In this document: positions 30,649-38,072 of the stretch, piece after piece | Numbering within the stretch: position 1 is the first letter of the stretch | Layout of the letters: the number at the start of each line of letters is the position of its first letter | Program-made: the position numbers and the translations under genes | Assembly: GCA_946411505.1 (NCBI GenBank) | Contig: CAMKEG010000006.1 | Span: 1 to 64,000, forward strand | Direction: 5' to 3' | Length of the DNA stretch: 64,000 bases | Source of the DNA: an uncultured Treponema sp. | Lineage (GTDB): Bacteria > Spirochaetota > Spirochaetia > Treponematales > Treponemataceae | Notes under the pieces: generated by a model | What the model saw: only the letters and a program-made list of their open reading frames with translations | What the model was told of the DNA's origin: nothing | Database searches by the model: none

Positions 30649-31569
30649 TTACTTGATGTAAAGTTCGTATATTTCTGTGTCAAGAATTTTTATTCTTGTA
30701 ATTATGTCGTTCATCTTGCTGACGTTCTCTTTGGCCGCGACAAAATAATCGATGAGCCAAAAGTAAAGGTTTATCAAGCGGGGCGTCAACAAATCCCGCT
30801 GGCAGGACGGATCCTTTATTTCCGTCTCCTTGGCGTATATCTCCTGCTTTAGCCTGGCGATTTCCTGCGGGCGCAAGCGGCGCTTGACCGTGAACACTCC
30901 GTAAAGCTGGCCGTAGACCGGAATCCATTCCATCAAGGCCGCCCCGGAAAATCCCTTTTGCCTCACGTTCCTGATGAGGCACTGTATCAACTCGGAATCC
31001 AAGAATTCCGGCTCGATTTTTTGCGGCTCGATGTAAAAGGCTTCCCTGAACAAAACCTTGGCCTGCTTTTCCTCTCCGCACAAGGCGTAGCAGTCGGCCA
31101 TCTCGGCGATTATCGGCGAATGGTCCGGCCTGGCGTCGTTGGCTTCCGCAAGGCAGTTGCGGGCCGTTTCGTATGAGCCCAGCTTTTTGTAGCAAAGGCC
31201 GGTCTTGCGCAAAATCTCCGCCTTTTGGACGGGATCCTTCTCTCCGGCCAATTGGTTGAAGCAGGCGAGCGCCGACGAAAAAACTCCCGCCTTGACCGCG
31301 AAAAGCGTCCTGTCAAAAGTTTGCTTTTCCCTGCCCAAGAATTGAAGGAAATTTTTCCATTCGTTGCAATAAATCTGCCCCCGCTCAAAGATGTCCTTGA
31401 CGGAAGCGGCCCTGTCCATCGCGTCAATCCAAAAATTGCAGCAGTCAATCGCAAAGAGAATCTCTTGGTTTTCCAGCTCGTAAACAAGCGCTCCGTTGAG
31501 CAAGGCCTTCGCCTCGACCGGGTTGCCGCTCCTTATCAAGCTGTATGCCTGCAATATTTTGTCTGACAT
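30649..31569 (-). CDS. TPR-type protein of unknown function
   Basis: The product has 306 residues without signal or membrane segments. Helical repeats with the TPR A/G spacing lie at about 105-180 (LRKTGLCYKKLGSYETARNC, then MADCYALCGEEKQAKVLFRE). It is the first gene of the operon with greA. Since the N-terminal part of that GreA is also TPR-like, a joint complex is possible (inference). The transcript leader appears to be only about six nt long, with no ribosome binding site. Confidence 0.8.
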   Translation of the reverse strand: MSDKILQAYSLIRSGNPVEAKALLNGALVYELENQEILFAIDCCNFWIDAMDRAASVKDIFERGQIYCNEWKNFLQFLGREKQTFDRTLFAVKAGVFSSALACFNQLAGEKDPVQKAEILRKTGLCYKKLGSYETARNCLAEANDARPDHSPIIAEMADCYALCGEEKQAKVLFREAFYIEPQKIEPEFLDSELIQCLIRNVRQKGFSGAALMEWIPVYGQLYGVFTVKRRLRPQEIARLKQEIYAKETEIKDPSCQRDLLTPRLINLYFWLIDYFVAAKENVSKMNDIITRIKILDTEIYELYIK

Positions 31570-31581
31570 AGCGTGAATTTC

Positions 31582-31609
31582 ATTATAATGATTGGCGGAT
31601 TTTAGTCAA
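31582..31609 (-). promoter_or_regulatory. Promoter of the TPR-greA operon (very short leader)
   Basis: On the minus strand TTGACT (31609-31604) is followed after 16 nt by TATAAT (31587-31582). The predicted start is near 31575 and the ATG is at 31569, leaving about six nt of leader and no Shine-Dalgarno sequence. Confidence 0.75.
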
Positions 31610-31698
31610 TAAAAAACGCGAATTTTTTAACGAATTTTGGGCAAGATATAATATGAATTTTTTTTTATTTGTCAAGCCCCCTACGGGACTTTTTGAGT

Positions 31699-31860
31699 AA
31701 AAAAAAACGGCGCGAAGCGGACGAGCGCCTGACGAAAACACTCATTTTGCCCCTGCCGCGAAAGCGGCAGACGTAGATAGTTACAAGGGGCAAAATGCGT
31801 GGAGCGACGATATCTAGCGGTTTCGTCGGGCGCGCCGGCCACTGGGAGCCGTTCTTTTTT
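31699..31860 (-). repeat. Large inverted-repeat element II, copy 2 (complex terminator after fba)
   Basis: AACGGC (31706-31711) pairs with GCCGTT (31848-31853). GCGCC-T-GACGAAA (31725-31737) pairs with TTTCGTC-G-GGCGC (31821-31833). Inside, CATTTTGCCCC (31743-31753) pairs perfectly with GGGGCAAAATG (31787-31797), enclosing CTGCCGC-GAAA-GCGGCAG, a GNRA tetraloop hairpin. On the minus strand it follows the fba stop and ends in a nine-T run, so it probably terminates fba. Part of it is homologous to the element at 10031-10315. The rest of the 31570-31864 gap holds only the TPR-greA promoter. Confidence 0.78.
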
Positions 31861-31864
31861 GTTT

Positions 31865-32863
31865 TTAGTCGAGTGCGTGTCCGGCTGAGCCGAGGACGTC
31901 CACGCACTTGTGCATGTACATCTTCTTGAGCTCTTCGCGGGCCGGAGTGAGGTACTGGCGGGGGTCAAAGTCGCCCGGGTGCTCGGCAAGGTGGCGGCGG
32001 ATGGCGGCTGTCATGGCCAAGCGTCCGTCAGAGTCGATGTTGATTTTGCAAACGGCTGACTTGGCGGCCTTGCGCAGCTGGTCTTCGGGGATTCCTACTG
32101 AATCCGGAATCTTTCCGCCGTACTGCTCGATGATTTTTACGTACTCAACGGGAACTGAAGAAGAGCCGTGCAAAACGATCGGGAAGCCGGGGAGCTTTTG
32201 CTCGATGGCGGCCAAAACGTTAAAGGCCAACGGCGGAGGAATCAAGACTCCGTCGGCGGTTCTTGTGCACTGGGCCGGAGTGAATTTGCAGCGGCCGTGG
32301 CTTGTTCCGATAGAAATGGCCAATGAGTCGCAGCCAGTCTTAGAAGTGAAGTCGATTACTTCCTCAGGCTTTGTGTACTTTGACTCTTCGGCTGAAACTT
32401 CGTCCTCAACGCCGCCAAGAACGCCAAGCTCGGCTTCTACGGTAACGTCATACTTGTGGGCGTAGTCAACGACTTTTTTTGTCACCTCCACGTTCTCGTC
32501 GTAGGGGAGGGCGGAACCGTCAATCATTACTGAAGAGAATCCGTTGTCGATGCAGTCCTTGGCAACCTCAAAGTTGGGGCCGTGGTCCAAGTGAAGGACG
32601 ATCGGGATGTCGCAGCCAAGCTCGTGGGCGTACTCAACGGCGCCGCGGGCCATGTTGCGAAGGATGTTGGCGTTGGCGTAGGCGCGGGCTCCCTTTGAAA
32701 CCTGCAAGATGACGGGAGACTTGACCTCGACGCAAGCCATGATGATGGCCTGCATCTGCTCCATGTTGTTGAAGTTGAACGCGGGAATGGCGTATCCGCC
32801 TTTAATCGCCTTGGCGAACATGTCGCGAGTGTTCACAAGGCCCAAATCTTTGTAGTTAACCAT
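31865..32863 (-). CDS. fba: Class II fructose-bisphosphate aldolase
   Basis: This zinc enzyme interconverts fructose-1,6-bisphosphate and triose phosphates in glycolysis. The ATG at 32863 with AGGAG eight nt before it gives 332 residues; the frame extends upstream to 32923 but that includes the promoter. Zinc ligands and active-site motifs are visible: LHLDHGPNFE, VEAELGVLGG, SIGTSHGRCK and VLHGSSSVP. It is monocistronic, with its own promoter and a complex terminator. Confidence 0.97.
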   Translation of the reverse strand: MVNYKDLGLVNTRDMFAKAIKGGYAIPAFNFNNMEQMQAIIMACVEVKSPVILQVSKGARAYANANILRNMARGAVEYAHELGCDIPIVLHLDHGPNFEVAKDCIDNGFSSVMIDGSALPYDENVEVTKKVVDYAHKYDVTVEAELGVLGGVEDEVSAEESKYTKPEEVIDFTSKTGCDSLAISIGTSHGRCKFTPAQCTRTADGVLIPPPLAFNVLAAIEQKLPGFPIVLHGSSSVPVEYVKIIEQYGGKIPDSVGIPEDQLRKAAKSAVCKINIDSDGRLAMTAAIRRHLAEHPGDFDPRQYLTPAREELKKMYMHKCVDVLGSAGHALD

Positions 32864-32894
32864 AAAAAAGCTCCTTAATGAATTTATGCTGAAT

Positions 32895-32923
32895 ATTATA
32901 GAGGAAACGCGCGATTTGTTCAA
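32895..32923 (-). promoter_or_regulatory. Promoter of fba
   Basis: On the minus strand TTGAAC (32923-32918) is followed after 17 nt by a perfect TATAAT (32900-32895), about 32 nt upstream of the fba ATG. Confidence 0.78.
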
Positions 32924-32986
32924 TAGTTGGAGGAATTTTTCTTGTTCTTGCCAAAAGCGATGCCGTTAAATATGAAAAATAATTCC

Positions 32987-33014
32987 TTGACAAATTAAAA
33001 AAATATGTTATAAT
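32987..33014 (+). promoter_or_regulatory. Promoter of the TPR-rlmN gene set
   Basis: Perfect TTGACA (32987-32992) and TATAAT (33009-33014) boxes are separated by 16 nt of A/T-rich sequence. The first ATG is at 33052. Confidence 0.8.
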
Positions 33015-33051
33015 TTGCTTTGTTAAAGTAAAAAAGACATTGGAAAAGTTT

Positions 33052-33402
33052 ATGGCCTTAAATTTTAAAGACGTTTTGGAAGAAAAGCAAATTCCTGACG
33101 GATTTATTAAAGTAACCGATAGACCTATTCAAGGGCTTTCGTCCGAGCAAAAGGCAGTTCTCAACAGGCGCGGCAACGTTTTCTTTAACAACGGCGACAT
33201 TGAAAGCGCCAGGCGAATTTATTTGACTACAGGCTATTCCGATGGCTTGATACGAGTCGGCGACGAGTACGCGAAAAAGAAGCAGACTTTGAAGGCGCTC
33301 AAGATGTACACGCTGGCCCACAACACAAGCAAGGTCGGACCGATTTACGAAAAAATCGCCGCGACGATAGGGAGCCTTTTGAAGGACGAAGAGAATAATT
33401 GA
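33052..33402 (+). CDS. Small helical protein preceding the TPR gene
   Basis: The product has 116 residues starting MALNFKDVLEEKQIPDGFI. The ATG at 33052 is preferred over a TTG at 33040, which overlaps the GGAAAAG site. Residues about 45-95 (RRGNVFFNNGDIESARRIY, then VGDEYAKKKQTLKALKMY) look like one to two TPR hairpins. No signal is present. It is co-oriented with, and 52 nt upstream of, a larger TPR protein gene. I do not know its function. Confidence 0.8.
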   Translation: MALNFKDVLEEKQIPDGFIKVTDRPIQGLSSEQKAVLNRRGNVFFNNGDIESARRIYLTTGYSDGLIRVGDEYAKKKQTLKALKMYTLAHNTSKVGPIYEKIAATIGSLLKDEENN

Positions 33403-33454
33403 AAGCGGGGCGGAGGCGGGAACCTCTGTCACGTTCAAGCAGGAGAGTTAAAAA

Positions 33455-34606
33455 ATGAACGGTTCAGAAATTGAAAAAGATTCTTTTGAAGAATATCCTG
33501 AAATCAAAGTTGAAGGCAACAATTCAAAGAACAACGAAATTGCCGAGCTTTCAAAGCGGGGCTACCAGCTTTTGAAGGAGGGCGACGTTGACGGAGCCAA
33601 AGACGAGTTCAAGAAAATTCTTGAGTTGGAAAACAACAACAACTACGCCCTCGTCGGCTTGGGCGACAGCGAGAGGAAGCTTAACCATTTCAACGACGCG
33701 ATTGACTATTACACAAAGTGCCTTTCGTTCTATCCTGGAAACAATTACGCGCTTTTTGGCCTTGCCGACTGCTACAAGACTTTGAACCAGTTCCACAAGG
33801 CGATTGACATTTGGGAGCAGTACTTGGTCCACGACGACCGCAACATCACGGTGCTTACGCGCGTGGCCGACGCTTACCGAAAAATCCGCGACTTTAAAAA
33901 AAGCAAGCAGCTTTATCTTAAAGTTTTGGACATGGAGGAGAACAACCCCTACGCGCTCATCGGCTTGGGCCACTTGCACTACGACTTCAAGGAATACACC
34001 GACGCGCTTTTCTATTGGACAAGAATGCTTGAGCTTAACGAGGACCAGGTTGACATCCGCGTTTTGACCAGCATCGGAAACTGCCACAGAAAGCTCAAGA
34101 CTTTTGAAAAAGGCGTTCCCTACTTTGAGAGGGCGCTCAGCCTTGACCCCAAAAACTTTTACGCGCTTTTCGGCCTCGCCGACTGCTACCGAGGAATGAA
34201 CCAGCAGTTCCGTTCAATTGAATATTGGAACAAAATTTTGGACATGGACCCCAACAACAAGGTCATCCTTACCCGCGCGGGCGACGCCTACCGCAATTCC
34301 GGCGACTACAAGACCGCCGAAATGTATTACAACAAGGCGATGAACATCGACTTTGACATTTACGCCGCGCTCGGCTTGGCCCTTATTTGCAAGGGCGAGG
34401 GCCGCTACGAGGAAAGCGCCGAGCGCCTGGGCGCCTTGATAAAGAACGATCCAAAGAATTACCGCCTTTACATCGACTTGGCCGACAGCTACGTCAAGAT
34501 GAACCAAAAGAAAAAGGCGATTGAGACTCTTGAGTCGTTCCAGCGCTTTGGAATCAGAAGCCAGGCCGTCAACGAAACTTTGGAACGCCTTAAGAAAAAC
34601 GCCTAG
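33455..34606 (+). CDS. Tetratricopeptide repeat protein
   Basis: The product has 383 residues. After an acidic N-terminal 25 residues it consists of about nine tandem 34-residue TPR units, such as YALVGLGDSERKLNHFNDAI, YALFGLADCYKTLNQFHKAI and YALIGLGHLHYDFKEYTDAL. It is cytoplasmic by lack of a signal. An AGGAGAG site precedes the ATG. It is five nt upstream of rlmN and probably co-translated. TPR proteins are scaffolds; the partner is not evident. Confidence 0.92.
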   Translation: MNGSEIEKDSFEEYPEIKVEGNNSKNNEIAELSKRGYQLLKEGDVDGAKDEFKKILELENNNNYALVGLGDSERKLNHFNDAIDYYTKCLSFYPGNNYALFGLADCYKTLNQFHKAIDIWEQYLVHDDRNITVLTRVADAYRKIRDFKKSKQLYLKVLDMEENNPYALIGLGHLHYDFKEYTDALFYWTRMLELNEDQVDIRVLTSIGNCHRKLKTFEKGVPYFERALSLDPKNFYALFGLADCYRGMNQQFRSIEYWNKILDMDPNNKVILTRAGDAYRNSGDYKTAEMYYNKAMNIDFDIYAALGLALICKGEGRYEESAERLGALIKNDPKNYRLYIDLADSYVKMNQKKKAIETLESFQRFGIRSQAVNETLERLKKNA

Positions 34607-34611
34607 CGTTG

Positions 34612-35631
34612 ATGGAAAAGCCCGTCTTGTCCGGCCTTTTGCCGGACGAAATTTGCGCCCAGTTGAATTTGTCTCCCGCCTTTAGAGGAAAGCAAATCTT
34701 TAAATGGATTTCGCTCGGGGCGGAGTCCTTTGACGAGATGACAAATTTGTCCAAGGACTTGCGCTCCTCGCTGGAAGAAAAGGCCGCCTTGCGCTCCTCT
34801 TGCGTGAGCCAAGTTTTGCGCGACAAGGACGGAAGCGTAAAGCTGCAAATAAAAACTCATGACGGCCTTTTAATCGAAACAGTTTTGCTCACCGACATCG
34901 AAGGGCGGAAGACCGCTTGCGTTTCCTGCCAGGCCGGCTGCGCGATGGCTTGCGCCTTTTGCCAGACAGGACATTTGGGCTTTGCCCGCAATTTGACCGC
35001 GGCCGAAATCGTCGAACAGTTTTTGTTTTTGGAAAAGGAATGCGGCGAGCTTCAAAACATTGTCTTTATGGGAATGGGCGAGCCGATGCTCAACCTTGAG
35101 TCGATAAGAAAAGCGATCGCCGTTTTGACAAACAAAGAAGGCCGCGCGCTTGGAACAAAAAGGATAACGCTTTCCACTTGCGGAATAATAAAAGGCATTT
35201 ACGACCTGGCCGACAAGGGCCCAAAGATTCGCCTGGCCCTAAGCCTTACGACCGCCGACCCGGACTTGCGCGCGGCCCTTATGCCAGTCACAAAGACAAA
35301 TCCCTTGCCCGAAGTCCGAAAGGCGATTGACTATTACGCCCAAAAATCGGGCCGCCGCGTGACGCTTGAAGCCGCGCTTTTGGCCGGCAAAAACACCGGG
35401 CCCGAAAGCGCCCGCCGCATGATTGAGTTCGCGCGCGGCATTGACGTCAACATCAACCTTATTCCTTGGAATCCGATAGAAGCGCTTCCCTTTAAAGAGC
35501 CGTCGCAAAAAGAGTGCGACGACTTTGTGAAAGCTTTGGAGGCCGCGGGCCTTAACGTGACCCTTCGCCGCCGCCGCGGAGCCGGAATCAAGGGCGCCTG
35601 CGGACAGCTGGGAAGTACAAAGTTTAATTAA
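34612..35631 (+). CDS. rlmN: Dual-specificity 23S rRNA/tRNA adenine-C2 methyltransferase RlmN
   Basis: RlmN is a radical SAM enzyme that methylates A2503 of 23S rRNA and A37 of some tRNAs. The product has 339 residues from the ATG at 34612. The cluster motif CAMACAFCQTG (CxxxCxxC) lies near residue 112. FMGMGEPMLN is the SAM-interacting GGE-like motif. The C-terminal GIKGACGQL contains the cysteine that carries the methyl intermediate. Its 3' end overlaps the convergent desulfurase gene by eight bases. Confidence 0.97.
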   Translation: MEKPVLSGLLPDEICAQLNLSPAFRGKQIFKWISLGAESFDEMTNLSKDLRSSLEEKAALRSSCVSQVLRDKDGSVKLQIKTHDGLLIETVLLTDIEGRKTACVSCQAGCAMACAFCQTGHLGFARNLTAAEIVEQFLFLEKECGELQNIVFMGMGEPMLNLESIRKAIAVLTNKEGRALGTKRITLSTCGIIKGIYDLADKGPKIRLALSLTTADPDLRAALMPVTKTNPLPEVRKAIDYYAQKSGRRVTLEAALLAGKNTGPESARRMIEFARGIDVNINLIPWNPIEALPFKEPSQKECDDFVKALEAAGLNVTLRRRRGAGIKGACGQLGSTKFN

Positions 35632-36802
35632 AGGCCGCGCAAACTTCCTTTACCGCGTCCAAAAGTGCCTGCATTCCCGCCTGCGTGGTCTTTGGCCCAA
35701 AACTAAAGCGGACTGACGTTTCCCTTTGCGCCGCCGGAACGCCCATCGCTTCTAGGATTGGCCGCGAGGCTTTTTTTGACGAGCAGGCGCTTCCTGTTGA
35801 AACGCAAATGCCTTTCGCGTCAAGCGCGCGCAGCATTACCTGGCCCGGAATGTTTTTAAAGCTTGCCTGAACGACCCAGGGCGAAAAACATTCCTGACTA
35901 AGAACGCCGCGCGCTTCTGGAATTATCGCCGCTCCCTTTATTGAAAGCAAGCCCTTTATGAAAGAGGCCGTCCATTCTTTTTGTTCCTCAAAGCGCGCGG
36001 CGCTTTTGGTCTTGCCGCCGGTTATCGCGTGGCGCTCAAGGCATTTTGCGAAGGCGATGGCGCCAAAAAGGTTTTCGGTTCCGCTGCGGACGCCTCCTTC
36101 TTGCCCGCCGCCGCGCAAAAATATTTCCTCTTCTTTTTTAAGGTAAAGAATGCCGATGCCGCGCGGGCCGCAAATTTTATGGGCGCTAAAGGCCGCCGAG
36201 TCAAGTCCGGGTTCGTTTAGAAAATCGATTGGGACTTTTCCAAGGGCTTGCACGCAGTCAACGTGGAAGCGCGGCTTTCGCTTTCCTTTATAGGCTTCCT
36301 CCAGCGCGGCGGCGATTTTTTGGATTGGTTGGACCGCGCCGGTTTCGTTGTTGACCGCCATTACGGACACGAAAAGGGTCTTTGCGTCAACCGTTTGCAA
36401 GACCGCCTCTGGCGTGACAAAGCCGTTTTTGTCGGACGGAATCAAGCGGCATTCGATTCCGACTTTCTTCAGCTCCTCGGCCATTTCGCGCAGGGCCGGG
36501 TGCTCGATTGAGCTTACGGCGACGTTTCCTTTTTCGGGCCGGTTGAGTATGGCGAGCAGGGGAATGTGGTCGCTTTCGGTTCCGCCGGAAGTGAAGACCA
36601 GCTGCTTGGCTTGGACGCCCAAAACGGCCGCGCAGTCCGAGCGCGCTTTTTCCAACGCGGCGCGAGCCTCTTTTCCTGCCGCATGGACGCTTGAAGGGTT
36701 GGCCCAAGCCGCCAGGGATTCCTTTAGAGCGGTCTCCAAAATGTCTTGGTCGGGAATGGCTGTGGCCGCCCAGTCAAAGTAAAGTTCTGGATTTACAGGC
36801 AT
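35624..36802 (-). CDS. NifS/IscS-type cysteine desulfurase
   Basis: The enzyme is PLP-dependent and releases sulfur from cysteine for Fe-S clusters or thiolated tRNA. The ATG at 36802 gives 392 residues. YFDWAATAIP is the usual N-terminus, and LVFTSGGTESDHIPL is the PLP-phosphate region. The Schiff-base lysine is in FSAHKICGPRG, and the catalytic cysteine is in STGSACSSKKA. It overlaps aroB by ten bases, so the two are coupled. No iscU or nifU lies nearby, so its partner scaffold is unknown. Confidence 0.94.
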   Translation of the reverse strand: MPVNPELYFDWAATAIPDQDILETALKESLAAWANPSSVHAAGKEARAALEKARSDCAAVLGVQAKQLVFTSGGTESDHIPLLAILNRPEKGNVAVSSIEHPALREMAEELKKVGIECRLIPSDKNGFVTPEAVLQTVDAKTLFVSVMAVNNETGAVQPIQKIAAALEEAYKGKRKPRFHVDCVQALGKVPIDFLNEPGLDSAAFSAHKICGPRGIGILYLKKEEEIFLRGGGQEGGVRSGTENLFGAIAFAKCLERHAITGGKTKSAARFEEQKEWTASFIKGLLSIKGAAIIPEARGVLSQECFSPWVVQASFKNIPGQVMLRALDAKGICVSTGSACSSKKASRPILEAMGVPAAQRETSVRFSFGPKTTQAGMQALLDAVKEVCAAFN

Positions 36803-37953
36803 TTTAAGATATCCTTGTCGGAGACTTCCGTTATTACAGTTTCGCAAAGGCCGCTTTGCAAAATAACGCGGATTTTGCTGGAGGAATTCTTTTTGTCGCG
36901 CTTCATCGCGCAAAGAATTTTTTTCGAGCCGTCTTTGGGACAAAAGCATTTTGGTCTGGCGGAACTTTCCCAGCCAAAGTATTCTAGAAGCTCAAAGACT
37001 TTTTTCTTGTATTCGTCTGGGCAAAGGCCAAGCTTTTGGCTAAGGCAAAGCGCGCGGCCTATTCCCCATGCGACGGCGTCTCCGTGCGCGATTTTTCCAA
37101 GGCCGGCGCAAGTTTCAAGCGCGTGGCCAAAGGTGTGGCCAAGGTTAAGCTGCATTCTGATGTTTTTTTCGGTCATGTCTTTTTGGACCACGCGCGCCTT
37201 GGCCTTGGCGCATGCCTGGATCATCTTAAAGACAAAGGCCTTGTCGCGCTTTTTTATTAGCTCGCGCTTTTTTGAAATTTCGGAAAACATTTTTTTGTCG
37301 TAAAGAAGCGCGGTCTTAAAGGCCTCGGCAAAGCCAGAGCGGTATTCGCGCTCGTTAAGGCTTTGGACAAAATCCGGGTAAACGTAAAGCGCGCGCGCGG
37401 GGTAGAAGGCCCCGATCATGTTTTTGTAGTCGTCAAAGTCGCAGCCGCTTTTTCCGCCCATAGCCGCGTCCACCATGGCGAGCAAGCTTGTCGGAACGAA
37501 TTCGCAAACAGCGCCCCGCTTGTAAAGGGAAGCCGCGAAGGCTGTCATGTCGGTAAGGACGCCGCCGCCTATCGCGCAAAAAACGTCCTTTCGGGTAAAG
37601 GCGCGGTCCAGAGCGGCCTCCACAATTTGAAGGACTGTCTTTATCGTCTTGTGTTTTTCCCCTGCCTTTACGATGACAAGCGCGTTTCCTTTGGCCGCGC
37701 CCAAGCCGTCGTAGGCGCCGGGCAAAGATTTTTGCGCTCCGAATAGCGCGACGAAATTTTTAAGGCAGGGCAGGGCGGCCACGTTTGTGTCAATCGTAAA
37801 GAGGCGTCTGCCGCTCGTGTTGTCATTGGCGGCCGTTCCGCTTGAAAAAAAGAGCTTTTTTAAGTCGATTTTGTCTTGGATAAAATGAATCTCGCTTTTG
37901 GGCGTGGCGATATATTGCTTTTGGTAATTTATGGAAAAGACGTTTTCTTGCAT
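36793..37953 (-). CDS. aroB: 3-dehydroquinate synthase
   Basis: AroB makes 3-dehydroquinate from DAHP, the second step of the shikimate pathway, using NAD and a metal. The product has 386 residues. Motifs include AIGGGVLTDMTAFAASLYKRG (in part), VPTSLLAMVDAAMGGKSGCD, EAFKTALLYD and the metal-ligand LGHTFGHALE. No other aro gene is in the window. It is the first gene of a two-gene operon with the cysteine desulfurase. Confidence 0.95.
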   Translation of the reverse strand: MQENVFSINYQKQYIATPKSEIHFIQDKIDLKKLFFSSGTAANDNTSGRRLFTIDTNVAALPCLKNFVALFGAQKSLPGAYDGLGAAKGNALVIVKAGEKHKTIKTVLQIVEAALDRAFTRKDVFCAIGGGVLTDMTAFAASLYKRGAVCEFVPTSLLAMVDAAMGGKSGCDFDDYKNMIGAFYPARALYVYPDFVQSLNEREYRSGFAEAFKTALLYDKKMFSEISKKRELIKKRDKAFVFKMIQACAKAKARVVQKDMTEKNIRMQLNLGHTFGHALETCAGLGKIAHGDAVAWGIGRALCLSQKLGLCPDEYKKKVFELLEYFGWESSARPKCFCPKDGSKKILCAMKRDKKNSSSKIRVILQSGLCETVITEVSDKDILKCL

Positions 37954-38072
37954 AAAGCCATATTATCGCATTTTTCGCGCTTTTGCTAGTGGGACAGGCC
38001 GCTCTTCGCGCTGGCGACTCGACCTATTCAAGCGGCGATTTCTATGCTAAAATAGAAATGACAGGAGGACGC

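Noticed and set aside
31665..31907. 80-aa minus-strand frame after fba
   Set aside because: It overlaps the fba 3' end and the terminator element, and its codon use differs from real genes here.
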